Shown: positions 10,469-21,568 of the stretch, one piece after another
How the letters are laid out: every line of letters starts with the position of its first letter
How positions within the stretch are numbered: the first letter of the stretch is position 1
Assembly: GCA_002633025.1 (NCBI GenBank)
Contig: NMRB01000115.1
Location: 107,272 to 171,271, forward strand
Origin: Notospermus geniculatus
Taxonomy: Eukaryota > Nemertea > Pilidiophora > Heteronemertea > Lineidae
DNA: 64,000 nucleotides
Direction of reading: 5' to 3'
Position numbers and translations under genes: made by a program
Notes under the pieces: generated by a model
What the model saw: the letters and a program-made list of their open reading frames with translations, nothing else
Databases searched by the model: none
What the model was told of the DNA's origin: nothing

Positions 10469-10616
10469 GGGCCGTTTGCACCAAATGAAGATCATCTTGA
10501 ACTCAGGTTGATCCACAACTTTTCTATTGTTCAGGTTTGCCAGGGCATGATGTGACAATGGAAAAGTTGTCGCTTAACCTGAGTTCAAGATAATCTTCGC
10601 TTGGTGCATACGGCCC
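10469..10616. mobile_element. Hairpin MITE with ~60-bp arms
   Basis: GGGCCGTTTGCACCAAATGA and ATCTTGAACTCAGGTT at the left are matched by complements at the right end (AACCTGAGTTCAAGAT, TTGGTGCATACGGCCC). The arms are about 85% complementary with a short centre. Open frames crossing it are by-products of the palindrome. Confidence 0.65.
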
Positions 10617-11170
10617 TTTGGGTTGACGCAGAAACAGGCCTTTTATCGTGTACCTCCGCTATTAGTGCGAGTAAACATTATTAGACTGGAGTGCAGGATG
10701 GCTCAAAAGGTTCCTATTACATGTACCCTCCTCGGAAACAGAGAGCTTTCGCACCCGCATTATTGTTCTTGGGACTTGTTTGTGGAGATTATACATGTAT
10801 TGTATTGTCCACAACAGATCCATTTTTGCACCTCAGAATTGGCGGAAAGAGCAGCGCATCTCGAAGTCGTACAACTGCTTCCCTCTCGAAACGAAACTCG
10901 ATGTCATAGGTCATCTGACCTAGGGATATATATACATAGGCTATGTACGTACCAAGTTTCAGATCGATAGGACAAGCGGTTACGAAACGTACCCTGCTAG
11001 ACCCTTTGTTCACACTGGCGGCGCGCGGCGATGTGGTGCGATGCGTTGAAAAAATCGCCAAGCGGTGTCAGTTTTGAGATAGCGCGGCGCGGTGCGACGC
11101 GGTTGCGTGCGGTGATGATTAGCGGAAGTGACATCATTCATGTCATTCAAATTGTGCCAGATATGCCATT
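10617..11170. other. Unassigned spacer with a GC-rich patch
   Basis: 11005-11115 is a GC-rich patch of GGCGCGGTGCGACGCGG-type words. No gene or repeat relation was recognised in the rest. Confidence 0.35.
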
Positions 11171-11502
11171 AGCCGTGGTTACACTACACAAAATCCCGGG
11201 GTGTTTTGCGGTCACACCTATGAATTGCCGGGCTTCAAGAAACCCGTGTCTGAAAAACACGGGTTTTTGAAACACGGCAAGCTCGCCATGCTTTTCGAAA
11301 TCCCCGTGTTTACGTTAATTCTTCGCACGGCTACAGATGGCGTAGCCATTAAGTAACGTCGTTTTCGCGCCTCCAACAATGTGGACAATGCAGAAATGAC
11401 CGAAGAGTCAATGCATGCAGCGCAACTGTACTTAACTACACTGTAGTAGTCTGACCTCTCGCCGGGATTTTCGTACACACGGGTTTGGCACGGGTCTGGA
11501 AA
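11171..11502. mobile_element. AGCCGTGGTTACAC-family MITE, copy C (right end lost)
   Basis: Starts AGCCGTGGTTACACTACACA and follows copy A closely (GAATTGCCGGGCTTC, GAAACCCGTGTCTG) up to ACACGGGTTTGGCACGGGTC, where the expected right terminus is missing and Gypsy-like sequence begins soon after. Confidence 0.65.
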
Positions 11503-11739
11503 TCAGTTTCAGTAACGGTATTTTCAACAGGTGTATTACCTTTATTAAGTCAGCCAGGAGGTCACATAGGGCCATCTTCCGCCGGGCCGTGTGTCAGTAA
11601 GGGCCGAGATTCCGTTCTGAATCTTGAGAAGCTTGAGGCGCCTGGGGCATTAGAGCCCAATTCTTCGGTCAGCGAGTCTGGCAGTGTTATACCGCGGTAT
11701 GTATACATGTATATGCGTTATGTTCTGAGAGTTCTGAAA

Positions 11740-12284
11740 GTTAAAACAATCATTTTAACGTTCGTAATACCAAACCTGTTGATGATACGTTGTCAGTCAT
11801 CGTTGAAAGGTCCAGGGTCACGTCTGGCTCTGGAAAAGTCATTGAAGAATCAAATGCGGAAACCGGTCTACCAGGTGTCGTTAATGATATGATCCAACGT
11901 GGTTCGCAGTATTTGTCGGAAGACCAATGCAGCAGAATGCGAGATTTAATACGCAAGTACAGTCCCCTATTTTCGAAAAGTAAGTCAGATATCGGCCGAG
12001 CTGTGGGGATTAAGCATGCGATAGATACGGGTGACTTCCCGCCCCTTGGCCAACCGATGCGAAGGTTGCCAATTCAGCAACAAGCGGAAGCGGATAAACA
12101 AGTGAAGGAAATGATCGAAGCAGGAGTGATTGAGCCATCAATGAGCCCTTGGAATAGTGGTGTCGTACTCGTAGAAAAAAAGGATGGTTCGAAACGGTTT
12201 TCTATAGATTTTCGTCGGCTGAACGCAGTCACGATCAAAGGTCATAATGGCTACGTGCAGAGGATTGATATGCAGCTGGAGACT
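11740..12284 (+). pseudogene. Ty3/Gypsy pol fragment (start of reverse transcriptase)
   Basis: From the codon at 11790 the frame reads the protease-RT linker and the N-terminal part of a Ty3/Gypsy reverse transcriptase. Visible hallmarks are a region ending in LIRKYSPLF, an H-x-IDTGD-type segment, then GVIEPSMSPWNSGVVLVEKK and the FSIDFRRLN block. The match stops after FRRLNAVTIK. The catalytic YxDD box, RNase H and integrase are absent, and no LTR is found nearby. An in-frame stop lies upstream at about 11740. The right edge is the insertion at 12285. It is a dead remnant in plus orientation and of a different lineage from the element at 24192-32944. Confidence 0.8.
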
Positions 12285-12774
12285 GAGGATATTCCGCCAG
12301 TCATTATCACACACACCGCTAACCATGGAGAGGTACAGTCGGACATGCCGGAGGTAGGCCTACACCCCTCCCCAAGCTCACCAACCCACTGATCGATGGT
12401 ATCCACACATAGGCCTACACATGATATCTCAAGCCGCCCAGACGCCTAAAGCAACAATGACTGGTTCCGATTCGTCTGGGTCAGCACATTCATCTGTCAA
12501 AAATGTACTCGGCCTAAGTGAATATGGCGTGATGAAGATTTCGATATTCACCAATGCAAAACTAATATTCCTCACGGGCCATCGTAGAATCCAGGAACAA
12601 ATCCTCAACTCCGAAATGCCTTTCGATTTTACCTTAAATATCCAACACTAAAATCATCTTATCATGACTTCAATCCACAAAACTGGTATTTTAAGCCAAA
12701 TTTCTATAATTTTTGAAATGACTGGCAGAAAAATGACTGGTGACTGGCGAAAAAATGACCGGCGGAATATCCTC
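12285..12774. mobile_element. ACT-flanked inverted-repeat element inserted in Gypsy remnant
   Basis: 490 bp, ends GAGGATATTCCGCCAGTCATT-like and its complement AATGACCGGCGGAATATCCTC, flanked by ACT at 12282-12284 and 12775-12777. A 3-bp target duplication is compatible with several DNA transposon superfamilies. No transposase frame is present. Confidence 0.7.
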
Positions 12775-12777
12775 ACT

Positions 12778-13068
12778 CGCTAAATTCACCTGCTAGATAC
12801 ATTATGTACTAGGCCTCTATGACCTTGATCTACTTCGCGATCTCCGCTTCATGACTTCTCACGTTAATATTTTTATAACTACAGTGAACATTTTATTGCC
12901 GCTGGTGTCATTCGATTCAGATAAATTGTTACTTTCACCGTACTCCGTCCTTAGGACCTGTTCGCATTTTGCGAAAGTTTGGTGCAATCTTTTTGGCGGC
13001 GTCACCCGCCATTTTGAACACTGTGTCATACGCTCGGTTGCGATAAATCCGAGCAGTTCTCAGGTCAA
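12778..13068. other. Unassigned spacer
   Basis: No feature was recognised in this stretch. Confidence 0.3.
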
Positions 13069-13072
13069 TTAA

Positions 13073-13956
13073 GGGCGAGCCAACGTTTTGAATTTTTGAA
13101 ACGTGGCCAGGCGTTGTAAATAAAAGATGTCAAAATACCATAAAAGTACAAGATATATGACGGAAATGAAGGCACCTGCGGGGTCTATAAGTCAAAAAGA
13201 ATTGAATGAGATGTATCTTGGAACGCCCTAATTAGCTAATAAGTTGAAACAAAAGACCAGTAATCGGTACACTTTCCCACGAAATGGTACATTTTGAGGA
13301 TCAAACGACAAGTGGATCATAAAGTGCGAGTTTTTTTCTATTTAGTCCACCCATTTTGACAGCAATATTTTCAACAGGTATAGAGTACTCGGTATGTGAA
13401 TTCCAAGCGTGCAGCCAGATTTACCAAAACAGGGCGGCCATATTGGATTTGGATTTTACTTCCTGGTTGTCCTTTTTGTAGGCCTACTGAGCGTGTATGG
13501 TGTACACATGAGGTGTCTTCCCATTTCGCCCTTTCCCAATTCGCCCCCTAATGGTTAGTGGTTAGGGTTAGCTACCAGTATTTAATGGATTTACCGTTAG
13601 GGGGCGAAATGGGAAGGGGCGAAGTGGGAATAAACCGTACATGAAGAGCATGTCAGGACACCCTCGCCACCCCAGGTTCTATGGATTTGTGACATTGTTG
13701 CCACACCTTCAGTGTGTCATTTACATGCTTCCTCTCCAAGAAAATTGTACCTGTTTTTCGTGTTTGGTGAAATTCTTTGTTTACGATTATGTAATGTAAT
13801 TAAGCTGTAATCCTTGGGACTTTCCTCATTTTCGGTGTCTATAAAGCACAGTGATCACATTGGACTATAAAAACAGTCAACTTGGAGTGTCTTTGTTGCT
13901 TTTCTCACAGGGGCCTGGATTGAAGCAATATGAAAATTCACAATGATGGCTCGCCC
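13073..13956. mobile_element. TTAA-flanked DNA transposon (884 bp)
   Basis: Ends GGGCGAGCCA and TGGCTCGCCC with weaker complementarity for about 30 bp, flanked by TTAA at 13069-13072 and 13957-13960. TTAA targets are used by piggyBac and Kolobok elements. It has no transposase. A second palindromic element lies inside at 13518-13630. Confidence 0.7.
13518..13630. mobile_element. 113-bp hairpin nested in the TTAA element
   Basis: TTCCCATTTCGCCCTTTCCC at the left is complemented by GGGAAGGGGCGAAGTGGGAA at the right, with an inner CGCCCCCTAA / TTAGGGGGCG pair. Confidence 0.65.
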
Positions 13957-13960
13957 TTAA

Positions 13961-14968
13961 TACTAAATCCCAAAAATTAATCTGGTCATGATACTGACGT
14001 ATATGAAAGTAGGAAACTTCTTCTTGCTAATAGTGTAGGAGTTAACTTCGGGAAAAATCGAGAAGTGTGGAAAGTTTACTTTGGTTGTGGCAGCCTTTGG
14101 CCGATTTCGCCGTAACCATTGGTGACCGTTGCCAAGAAACTCCATTTCGGAACCGCATTTATGTGGGTGCCTCTCAGTAAATGTTCAGGACGCCGGGGTT
14201 AATCTTTGTATTTTGCGACCAAATATTTGTGGATGTTTCTTGGATCTAATTTCACCCTAGGGTTTTTCGATATTTGTTGTAGTTCTCAAGTTATTGCGAG
14301 TTGATTTTGGGGTCCGTGTTCTAGGCCTATGAAATGTGGAAAAGTCCCGCGTGGTGATTGGTCAATCTGGGGTTTTGCAGTGCATTGTGGGTACGTCATT
14401 TTTGTATAAATACCGCGTGTTGCGGGTCATTTGATTCATTCATTCCATTGACATCAACAGGTGCGTTTGACGTAGTAGAAATACTATTAGTCCCGTGGCC
14501 CCGATCAACGGTGATGATGACGTCATCACTTTTTCTGCATGTGTGCATGTGCATGTACTCGCTATAATACGTATATTACGTTACATTACGAATGCTATAA
14601 AGGGAATATCATACCTCTATAAGTTGGATAATCCTGGGAATACTTTGCCGTTAACTTAGTGCGTGACGACTAGGAAAAGGAAATACTTACCACGTGTATA
14701 TTGTTTGAGATTATTAATAAATTTTTATACTTTATCGTTGAACCTCATCTTAGTTGTTCATAGTAGTTCGTGTTCGAATCCTACCTTGTAGCGTGCCCCT
14801 CCGGAAACACATAAAGTAACCAAAAACGCTACATTTCCCAGTCGTTTGTGGAGTGTAGCGCGGCGGCCGGAGCGACAGAACGACTGGGTTCCGAGTCTAG
14901 ACGGACACCAGTGAGGATAGTTTATACAATCGTGGCGTGATTTGTGATAGTGCCTGGGAACATGGCAT
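13961..14968. other. Unassigned stretch, possible solo LTR
   Basis: A TATA-like GTATAAATAC at about 14404, AATAAA at about 14717 and a GTTGTTCA before 14762 recall the layout of an LTR. No second LTR, target duplication or coding region was found, so this is only a suggestion. No gene is evident. Confidence 0.25.
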
Positions 14969-15236
14969 AAAGCCCCTGTCACACTGTGGCGACAATTGTG
15001 GCGAATCCCCGCGAACTGGGGAGATTATTTTTGTCGTCGTCATTCGCCTGTCTGCGGCCCTGCCTGGACCTATACATGACTGCCCTAAGATTGTGGTACG
15101 CATGCTGTAGGTATTTTGTAAGATTGTAGGTAAGTCGGCGACGGGAGTAAGATTGGAGTGAGAATGAACAAGAATCATTACGCATGTAATAAGAATCACG
15201 TACGAACTTTGTACGAAGCTAGAAGAGTGCAATAAA
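14969..15236. repeat. AAGCCCCTGTCACACTGTGG family repeat, second copy
   Basis: Aligns in inverted orientation with 4186-4435 over its length, starting at the AAGCCCCTGTCACACTG terminus. A short palindrome GACCCCAATCGGGGTC follows at about 15274. Confidence 0.65.
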
Positions 15237-15561
15237 TCGGAAAGTCGTCTTCGAATATTTCGCAAATTTTCGACCCCAATCGGGGTCTTCCTCAGGCGCT
15301 ATGTAGAAGAGATCCCAGAGGTGAAGTTAGAAGAGTGGAGTAGGAATGATGAAGAATCACCACGAATGTATACGACCGCAGTACGAACGCAGTACGAGTG
15401 ACCGAGAATGCAGTACGAAAGCCCCTGTCACATTGTGGCGACTTCGGAGGGCGAATCCCCGCCAACTAGAAAAAGTGAAAACATCTTGGCAATTCGTATT
15501 GGGCTCGTGGTGGATTCTACCTCATTCGCCGCATTCTTGGCCAGTCTCAGAGGGGCTGCGA
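15237..15561. repeat. Degenerate AGTACGA-rich stretch with another AAGCCCCTGTCAC terminus
   Basis: Around 15346-15418 the words CGCAGTACGA and AATGCAGTACG recur, then AAGCCCCTGTCACATTGTGG appears at 15419. This could be two abutting or nested members of the same DNA transposon family. Confidence 0.45.
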
Positions 15562-15750
15562 TAGTCTCGCGTCACCAGCCTCTCTCTCGTTCATCATGCG
15601 TTTCATGGGCGCAGCCATGTTTAATCAGCCGTTGGCCAATCAGATTCGGATGCTCTGAGCTGGACACTCGCCACCTGGCGGTAACGAAAGTTGTGGCCTT
15701 TGCTACCAGACTCTCCCCTGTAAGAGAGAGAGGCTGGTGACGCGAGACTA
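15562..15750. mobile_element. TAGTCTCGCGTCACCAGCC MITE, short copy
   Basis: 189 bp. Terminal inverted repeats TAGTCTCGCGTCACCAGCC plus CTCTCTCT. It is flanked by a perfect 9-bp repeat GGGCTGCGA (15553-15561 and 15751-15759). The interior matches one arm of the longer relative at 46631-47427 (CCGTTGGCCAATCAGATTCG, TGGACACTCGCCACCT). Confidence 0.85.
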
Positions 15751-15759
15751 GGGCTGCGA

Positions 15760-17154
15760 CTGTTTTGAAATGTTCAAAACATTCGCGGTCCAAGCGCGAT
15801 TTATTTTTCATCATACTGCATTCCTACTGCACTCTTGGAGCCAGTCGTGGCGATTCCATTCTTGAACATTCGTAGGGGGTCGTAGTGAGACGCGGAGCAA
15901 CAATGACCTCGACCAATCACGACACATACCTGCCTACCCATACGGTTTTGGCGTATTTTGTACGCCAAAAACGGCCGCAGTACGCTGTACGATTTCCGGT
16001 AGAATTATACGCTCTAGTCTGTTTCTAAAATACGTTTTTTTTCTTCAATAAAGTACGCCAAAAAATGCATGTTTTTATCAATTTCAACCTGTTTGAAAGT
16101 TGTGTGCCCGCCTATATTGAGGCTTGATCCCCTTTGCACTTTGGTGTAAATGAGAGTTCCGTCCGTATATCGCCTGATCGCACACATTCCCGCCGGTTTC
16201 AATGAGCCAAGTGTTTCAAGCTCCCCACTAGTGTAAGATGGTGGTGTCCCGTGAAACTTCCTCTCTTATCTATTTTTGATAGCACGCGATCAGCTCTCGT
16301 CTGCTGGCAGTGCCAATGCTCCGGGATGATCAGCGCGCTACCGGTAAGTTGATTCGGTCAGCACGTGGCTCTACTTTTGGCGGGAAATTAAAACCTATGG
16401 CTGATGGAAATAAAATATTTGACTGGGAATGTATCTATACTGCATGGTGAAACGAGATTAACCCCTTCACTACCATAGTCATCCAGTGGTAGCAAAGGTA
16501 GCCTGATGTACACATCTGTTTACTTCATAAAGCAAATCCCATCACTTTGTCAGCAAATCCCATCACTTTGTCATAGTTTGGTGATTATATATCGATATTT
16601 CGAAAATACTCTGAATACCAAACAATACACTTCCTTCCAAAATACAAGTCTTGCGTCACAGTTGAAATACTCAAAAAAGCTCAAGAATACACTTTTTTCC
16701 AAGTCCTGGTACTCTGAGGAAAAAAGTAGGGTAGGCAGGTCTGACGACAATTTGACGGTTGGATTTTGAATTTGGCGCATGTAGTAGGTATACCTACGAA
16801 GAGGGAAGAATAGGCACGTATGTTGTACGCCTGCCCTACGTATTCACTACATATGCACCACGAATGCTCTGAGAACCTAGTACGCATTGACGCGAATGCA
16901 GTAGGAATCGAGACGAATGGAGGCGATTGACCGTGAACCCAATACGCATACGCCACGAACCACCGCAAATTAGTACGATTGAGCACGACTCCACTACGAA
17001 TGAGTGACAACCGTGGGAAGACCCCCCCCCCCGCGAATGGTGTTGAGAAGGAACTCCAATCGCCTGTGTTTTGTTTGTACTAGGCTTACGTCCAAATGGC
17101 TGTGACGAGAGTACGGGGCAGATTTCATAGGTGGCGCCACGAGTCGGATAAGGC
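15760..17154. other. Unassigned stretch
   Basis: No gene was recognised. It contains a 21-bp direct repeat (AGCAAATCCCATCACTTTGTC, about 16531-16572), AGTACGC-rich words at 16780-17000 resembling 15346-15418, and a C run near 17022. Confidence 0.35.
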
Positions 17155-17232
17155 CGTCCAAACCCTCGGCGAAGCGCCTCGGGTTTGGACTACATTTTAG
17201 CTCCACCCTCGCGGGTTTGGTGTGGCAACCTA

Positions 17233-17473
17233 GTTTGGTTCCCGAACTCACCGCTAGGCGCAGAAGAGTTCGGTATCGGCCTCGTTTGACCTTGACCTCA
17301 CACACAGAATTCTGTGTGTCTGACGTCACAGAGGGTTCCCGGTTCCAACATACCGTGAGCTATGTTGGGATCGCGAACCAGTCTATCCTCTGTGAATTCT
17401 GTGTGTGAGGTCAAGGTCAAACGAGGCCGATACCGAACCCTTTGGGCCCTAGCGGTGGGTTCGGGAACCAAAC
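17233..17473. mobile_element. TA-flanked MITE unique to unit C
   Basis: 241 bp, ~80-bp inverted repeats starting GTTTGGTTCCCGAAC, flanked by TA (17231-17232, 17474-17475). Unit B has no insert at the same place. The arms contain GAGGTCAAGGTCAAACGAGG, the same AGGTCA words found in the satellite at 29945-30355. Confidence 0.85.
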
Positions 17474-17888
17474 TAGTGGCAACCAGGACCCCTCCACCTC
17501 GGGTTTAATTCATTAAACGTAATCACCTCGATTGGGGGGGGGGGGGGGGNGGACGCGCTTACAAATTCATGCTGCGTGCTGCTATAGCAGCATATACACA
17601 AATTCATCCTGCTGGAAAATCGTTACTGTTGGCAGCAGAGCCATTACGCATTGGCAGTAATGCTAAACTCAATCTGTAGGCCTACACGAATAGTAAAAGA
17701 GAATTCCGCCCGCCCCAAAATGAGCTGTCGCCCTTGCGTTACCTACTGCAAAGAGGTAGGCCAACAGAAACGGTATAAACCTGTGTTTACCTGACAACCG
17801 GAATGCGATTTACCTCGCAGGTAGATAAATGGAACACACGTTTTTTTAATCGCATTTTAGACTTCGTAGGCTATATCACTGTTGCGTA

Positions 17889-19146
17889 CACAGGGACTTG
17901 AGGCATGCATTGCAGGGGTGGTGGGTGTGTTACAGAGGTCCAATAACGCACCCCCGAGTAAAGCCCCGGTATACTAACGTAGGCCCCTATACCTCATAGA
18001 AAAATAACAAGGGATACAACTTCACACACGACCTGACTCGGCCATTTTCACTTCAACGAGCTGCCGAGAAGCCAAATCCCAACCAAATTTCACAAACAAG
18101 GTACCGTTTTGAAGCTGAGAATGTATAGATTCAAAATGCATGTAAATCATATTTTATTTCAAATCTTGATACCGTACATTGATTTGGGCACTCGGAAGTG
18201 CCAAAACCTCCCGATTTTTCCCTCTTCGACATAGTCCTGTCGAGGAAACCAGGCCCCGCCGATCAACAAAAGTGGAGAGATCTCCACAACCGCACGGCCG
18301 ATTGGGATGAAACGCATACCAATTTCAACAGAAGAAAGATTAGAAACTAACTCACCACCACTTCAAGTAAGTTAATCCTACTCCAACTGAGATTTGGACA
18401 ACTTTTCAACAATAAAGTCTACCGAAACATGCAAGATGTGGTTGGAAATCCTCAACTGGCTGACCACGCCGGACTCAATACGATCTCGCTGCTGATTGGT
18501 CAAAAGAATTTGAAAAATTATAATTTATATTTTCAGGTATTTTTCGACCAATCAGCAGCGAGATTGCCAGCGAGTGCGCACTAGTCGTCCAGCTGACAAT
18601 GTTGACACTGGTTGAACATCTTTTTGGTCGACTTTATTGTTGAAAAGTTGTCCAAATCTCAGTTGGAGTAGGATTAACTTATTTGAAGTGGTGGTGAGTT
18701 AGTTTCTAATCTTTCTTCTGTTGAAATTGGTATGCGTTTCATCCCAATCGGCCGTGTGGTTGTGGAGATCTCTCCACTTTTGTTGATCGATGGGGCCTGA
18801 TTTCCTCGACAGGTGTATGTCGAAGAGGGAAAAATCGGGAGGTTTTGGCACTTCCGAGTGCCCAAATCAATGTACGGTATCAAGATTTGAAATAAAATAT
18901 GATTTATTGTGAATCTATACATTCTCAGCTTCAAAACAGTACCTTGTTTGTGAAATTTGGTACGGATTTGGCTTCTCGGCAGCTCGTTGAACTGAAAATG
19001 GCCGAGTCAGGTCGTGTGTGAAGTTGTATCCCTTGTTATTTTTCTATGAGGTATACGTTAGTATACCGGGGCTTTACTCGGGGGTGTGTTATTGAACCTC
19101 TGTAACACACCCACCACCCCTGCAATGCATGCCTTAAGCCCCTGTG
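17889..19146. mobile_element. Long foldback element (~620-bp arms)
   Basis: The two halves are complementary over almost their whole length around a centre near 18520. Ends CACAGGGACTT and complement of CACAGGGGCTT. It is flanked by GTTGCGTA (17881-17888 and 19147-19154), an 8-bp repeat. Unit B has no insert here. Frames within it, such as 18674-18934, come from the palindrome. Transcripts would form very long double-stranded RNA. Confidence 0.85.
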
Positions 19147-19186
19147 GTTGCGTAGGCTATATCACTGTATCGCATATCGGATGTCA

Positions 19187-19443
19187 CACTGAAAAACAAT
19201 TCCGGCTCGTGTTGAGTACTTTGGACTACTCATCAGTCATTTTGTCCGTGAGATGAGTAGGAAGGTACTAATCGGGTACTCAGCGGACCAAGGAGCTGCA
19301 TTTGGAGTTCCTCACTACTCGCTATGAGTATCTTTCTACTAGCTATGAGTATCTTTCTACTCAATATGAGTACCTTTCTACTCATCTCACGGACAAAACG
19401 AGTACCCCGAAGGTACTCAACATGATTAGGATTTTTTTCAGTG
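19187..19443. mobile_element. CACTGAAAAA-ended element with internal minisatellite
   Basis: 257 bp inserted between the two halves of GATGTCA/GGTAAAC that are contiguous in unit B. Termini CACTGAAAAA and TTTTTTCAGTG with CA on both sides. Inside (19316-19386) is a ~24-bp tandem motif CTATGAGTATCTTTCTACT, three copies. An inverted pair CCGTGAGATGAGTAG / CTACTCATCTCACGG brackets the array. Confidence 0.75.
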
Positions 19444-20569
19444 CAGGTAAACACAGCTTATGCCAGAAAGCAGCACACAAGACGATATCGCAAGCGATCT
19501 GATCGAGCGAACAAAATCGGTTGTTGACGCCAGGTGTGTACTGAACAGCGATGCTTGGAATCGTCTCGCCAGCGATGTTTGGCGGCTGGCGAGAAGATCG
19601 GCATGATCGCCGGGTGGCTGGTATATCGCTGCGATATCGCCTGGTGTGCGGGTGGCTTTAAGGACTGTGCCAGGATACTGGACGGGGTTACATGAAGGCA
19701 TTACAATGGCACAAGAAAGTTGTCTCGAAATAAATGTTACATCTCGTCCTTATTCTTTGGGCTAAATGTTTCATCTTTTCAGGTTTCATAGTGAAGATTT
19801 AGGAGATATGATTCATAGGGAAATTTGACTTTTTATTTACTATGGTGTTCATAGTGGCGCAAAAACAAAAATGATAGAACTGCACAAAGCCATGTTAGTT
19901 TCTTTTCACCCCAGAAACGAACTCCTTTTTATATGGCGTTATTGAAAACGTATCAGAGCTGTATAACTTCCATATTTTGAGCCTTTTGTCTAAAGGATAT
20001 AGACATTTTTCTTCAAAATTTCAGCTCCATAGGTTGAATATCATAAAAATAGCAATACATGGGAAATTTCCTGCCAAAAATTCAATGCCGGTCAAGCGGT
20101 TAGACACAGCGAAAATGGCCATTTGCAGTCGCTGAATCGTAAAACTGCTAAGTCACAAAAACTGTGATTGTGATTGTTACAAAAGCGGTATCAAAACCAT
20201 TCCAATTCGAGAAAAATCTCCCAGCTTTCTTCTAATCAGAACAGGCGTCTCATTTGAAAGAAGTCAACAGTTTATTCTTGAGACAGAAGCAAAATGGTAA
20301 CATTTTTGAGGAGCTCTGTACACATGTAACGTACGAGACGTTTGGTAATTTCATCGTAGCTAATCGTGCTGAAGCCGATCCACACTGTCAAATGTCGGAT
20401 TCCTGATATGCCAACTCAGGCCATGGTTTTCATACCTATTGTACATTACATGTAAACGTTATTCAGCACAAAAAAATTATCAAAAACTTCCAAAGCATGC
20501 ATTCTACAAAACATAAGGATTCCTTCCGCTGTGGGCTTTTTTAAAAACCAGCCCTCATTGCCAAAAAAT

Positions 20570-21568
20570 TCACTTAATAAACATTCTGCGTAAAATCACC
20601 CTGAACCTGCGCCCAGTGAGAACGTAGACATAAAAGTTGATAAAGGAATTTGCGCCAGACACCACGTACAGTGCTCCCATGACTGGGAAGAACGACTCCA
20701 CATTTCGTTCACCGGGCAGAGACAAGATAATTGTAGCTCCCAAGTTGATCAAAAGTGATGGCAGTTCTAATATAAAGAAACACGTCACCAAAATGACAAT
20801 CCGTTTCGTTATGTTGGTTTTTTGTTTATCACGATCTTCACTATCTCTTGAAGCCGATAGACCGCTGACATTTCTTCTCAAAACCCAAACCATTCTTGTC
20901 CCTGTGAATGCAAGACAAGCAAAGGGTATGAAAAACACGATAATGTAAGAGAGAACGTTGACGTAGGCTAATTGAAAGTCAACATTCTTGTCGAAGAGTT
21001 CGTTGTAAACTGAGACAGGCTTAACCCGATTAGCGCAGACGTCAAATTCAAAGACCGTGTCGCAGGACCAAAATCTAGGAAAGGTATAACAGAGAGAGAA
21101 AACGATGATTCCAATACTGGCGATTCTACAGTTCCTAACTGTACATAAAGACTTGGCCTTCAGTGGAAAACACACAGCTACGTATCTCTCTGTTGCTACG
21201 AATACCATGATATAAGTAGATACTGTCTTGAAATACCATGCAACCGCCCATTGGTATCCGCGGGAAAGTTGAAAGAACTCGTAGTAGATTTCGAGATGTC
21301 CCGTGTAGGTGAAAACGGCTGGGAGGGAGTATGCCAAGCCGTATATGATGAGGACACCGCTGTCGGACATCGCCAGAGCCCGAAGAAGAAATGACGTGGA
21401 ACCCTTCATCTCCCTGCTCAGGACAACGAGCGCAAGTGAATTTCCAACGATACCAAACACAACATAACATAACATGAACGGAACGTACATGACGAACAAG
21501 ACTAAATCACTGACTGTTTCTACGTACGTCGGTCTGTATAAACACTGAACAACGAGAGATTCCGTCAT
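20570..21568 (-). CDS. FMRFamide-receptor-like class A GPCR, copy 3
   Basis: A complete intronless receptor of 332 residues, about 95% identical to copy 2, with the same helices and the same motif variants (ERY, ELP in TM6, NFYVY in TM7). The 16 differences from copy 2 include N54M, I67M, Y86F, M262T and S279T; the other 11 lie at 172-216, covering the second extracellular loop and the outer half of TM5, where peptide receptors usually contact ligand. The reading frame is intact, so both copies are probably functional. The preceding flank is duplicated except for a ~55-bp deletion, which could change expression. Ligand unknown. Confidence 0.9.
   Translation of the reverse strand: MTESLVVQCLYRPTYVETVSDLVLFVMYVPFMLCYVVFGIVGNSLALVVLSREMKGSTSFLLRALAMSDSGVLIIYGLAYSLPAVFTYTGHLEIYYEFFQLSRGYQWAVAWYFKTVSTYIMVFVATERYVAVCFPLKAKSLCTVRNCRIASIGIIVFSLCYTFPRFWSCDTVFEFDVCANRVKPVSVYNELFDKNVDFQLAYVNVLSYIIVFFIPFACLAFTGTRMVWVLRRNVSGLSASRDSEDRDKQKTNITKRIVILVTCFFILELPSLLINLGATIILSLPGERNVESFFPVMGALYVVSGANSFINFYVYVLTGRRFRVILRRMFIK

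Noticed and set aside
11005-11115. CpG-island promoter
   Set aside because: Only ~110 bp, made of GCGGCG-type words, with no adjacent gene.
14160-14762. Solo LTR
   Set aside because: TATA, AATAAA and a CA end are in plausible order, but no target duplication or second copy supports it.
18674-18934. 86-codon minus-strand frame
   Set aside because: Lies in one arm of the foldback element, and the partner arm gives no conserved peptide.
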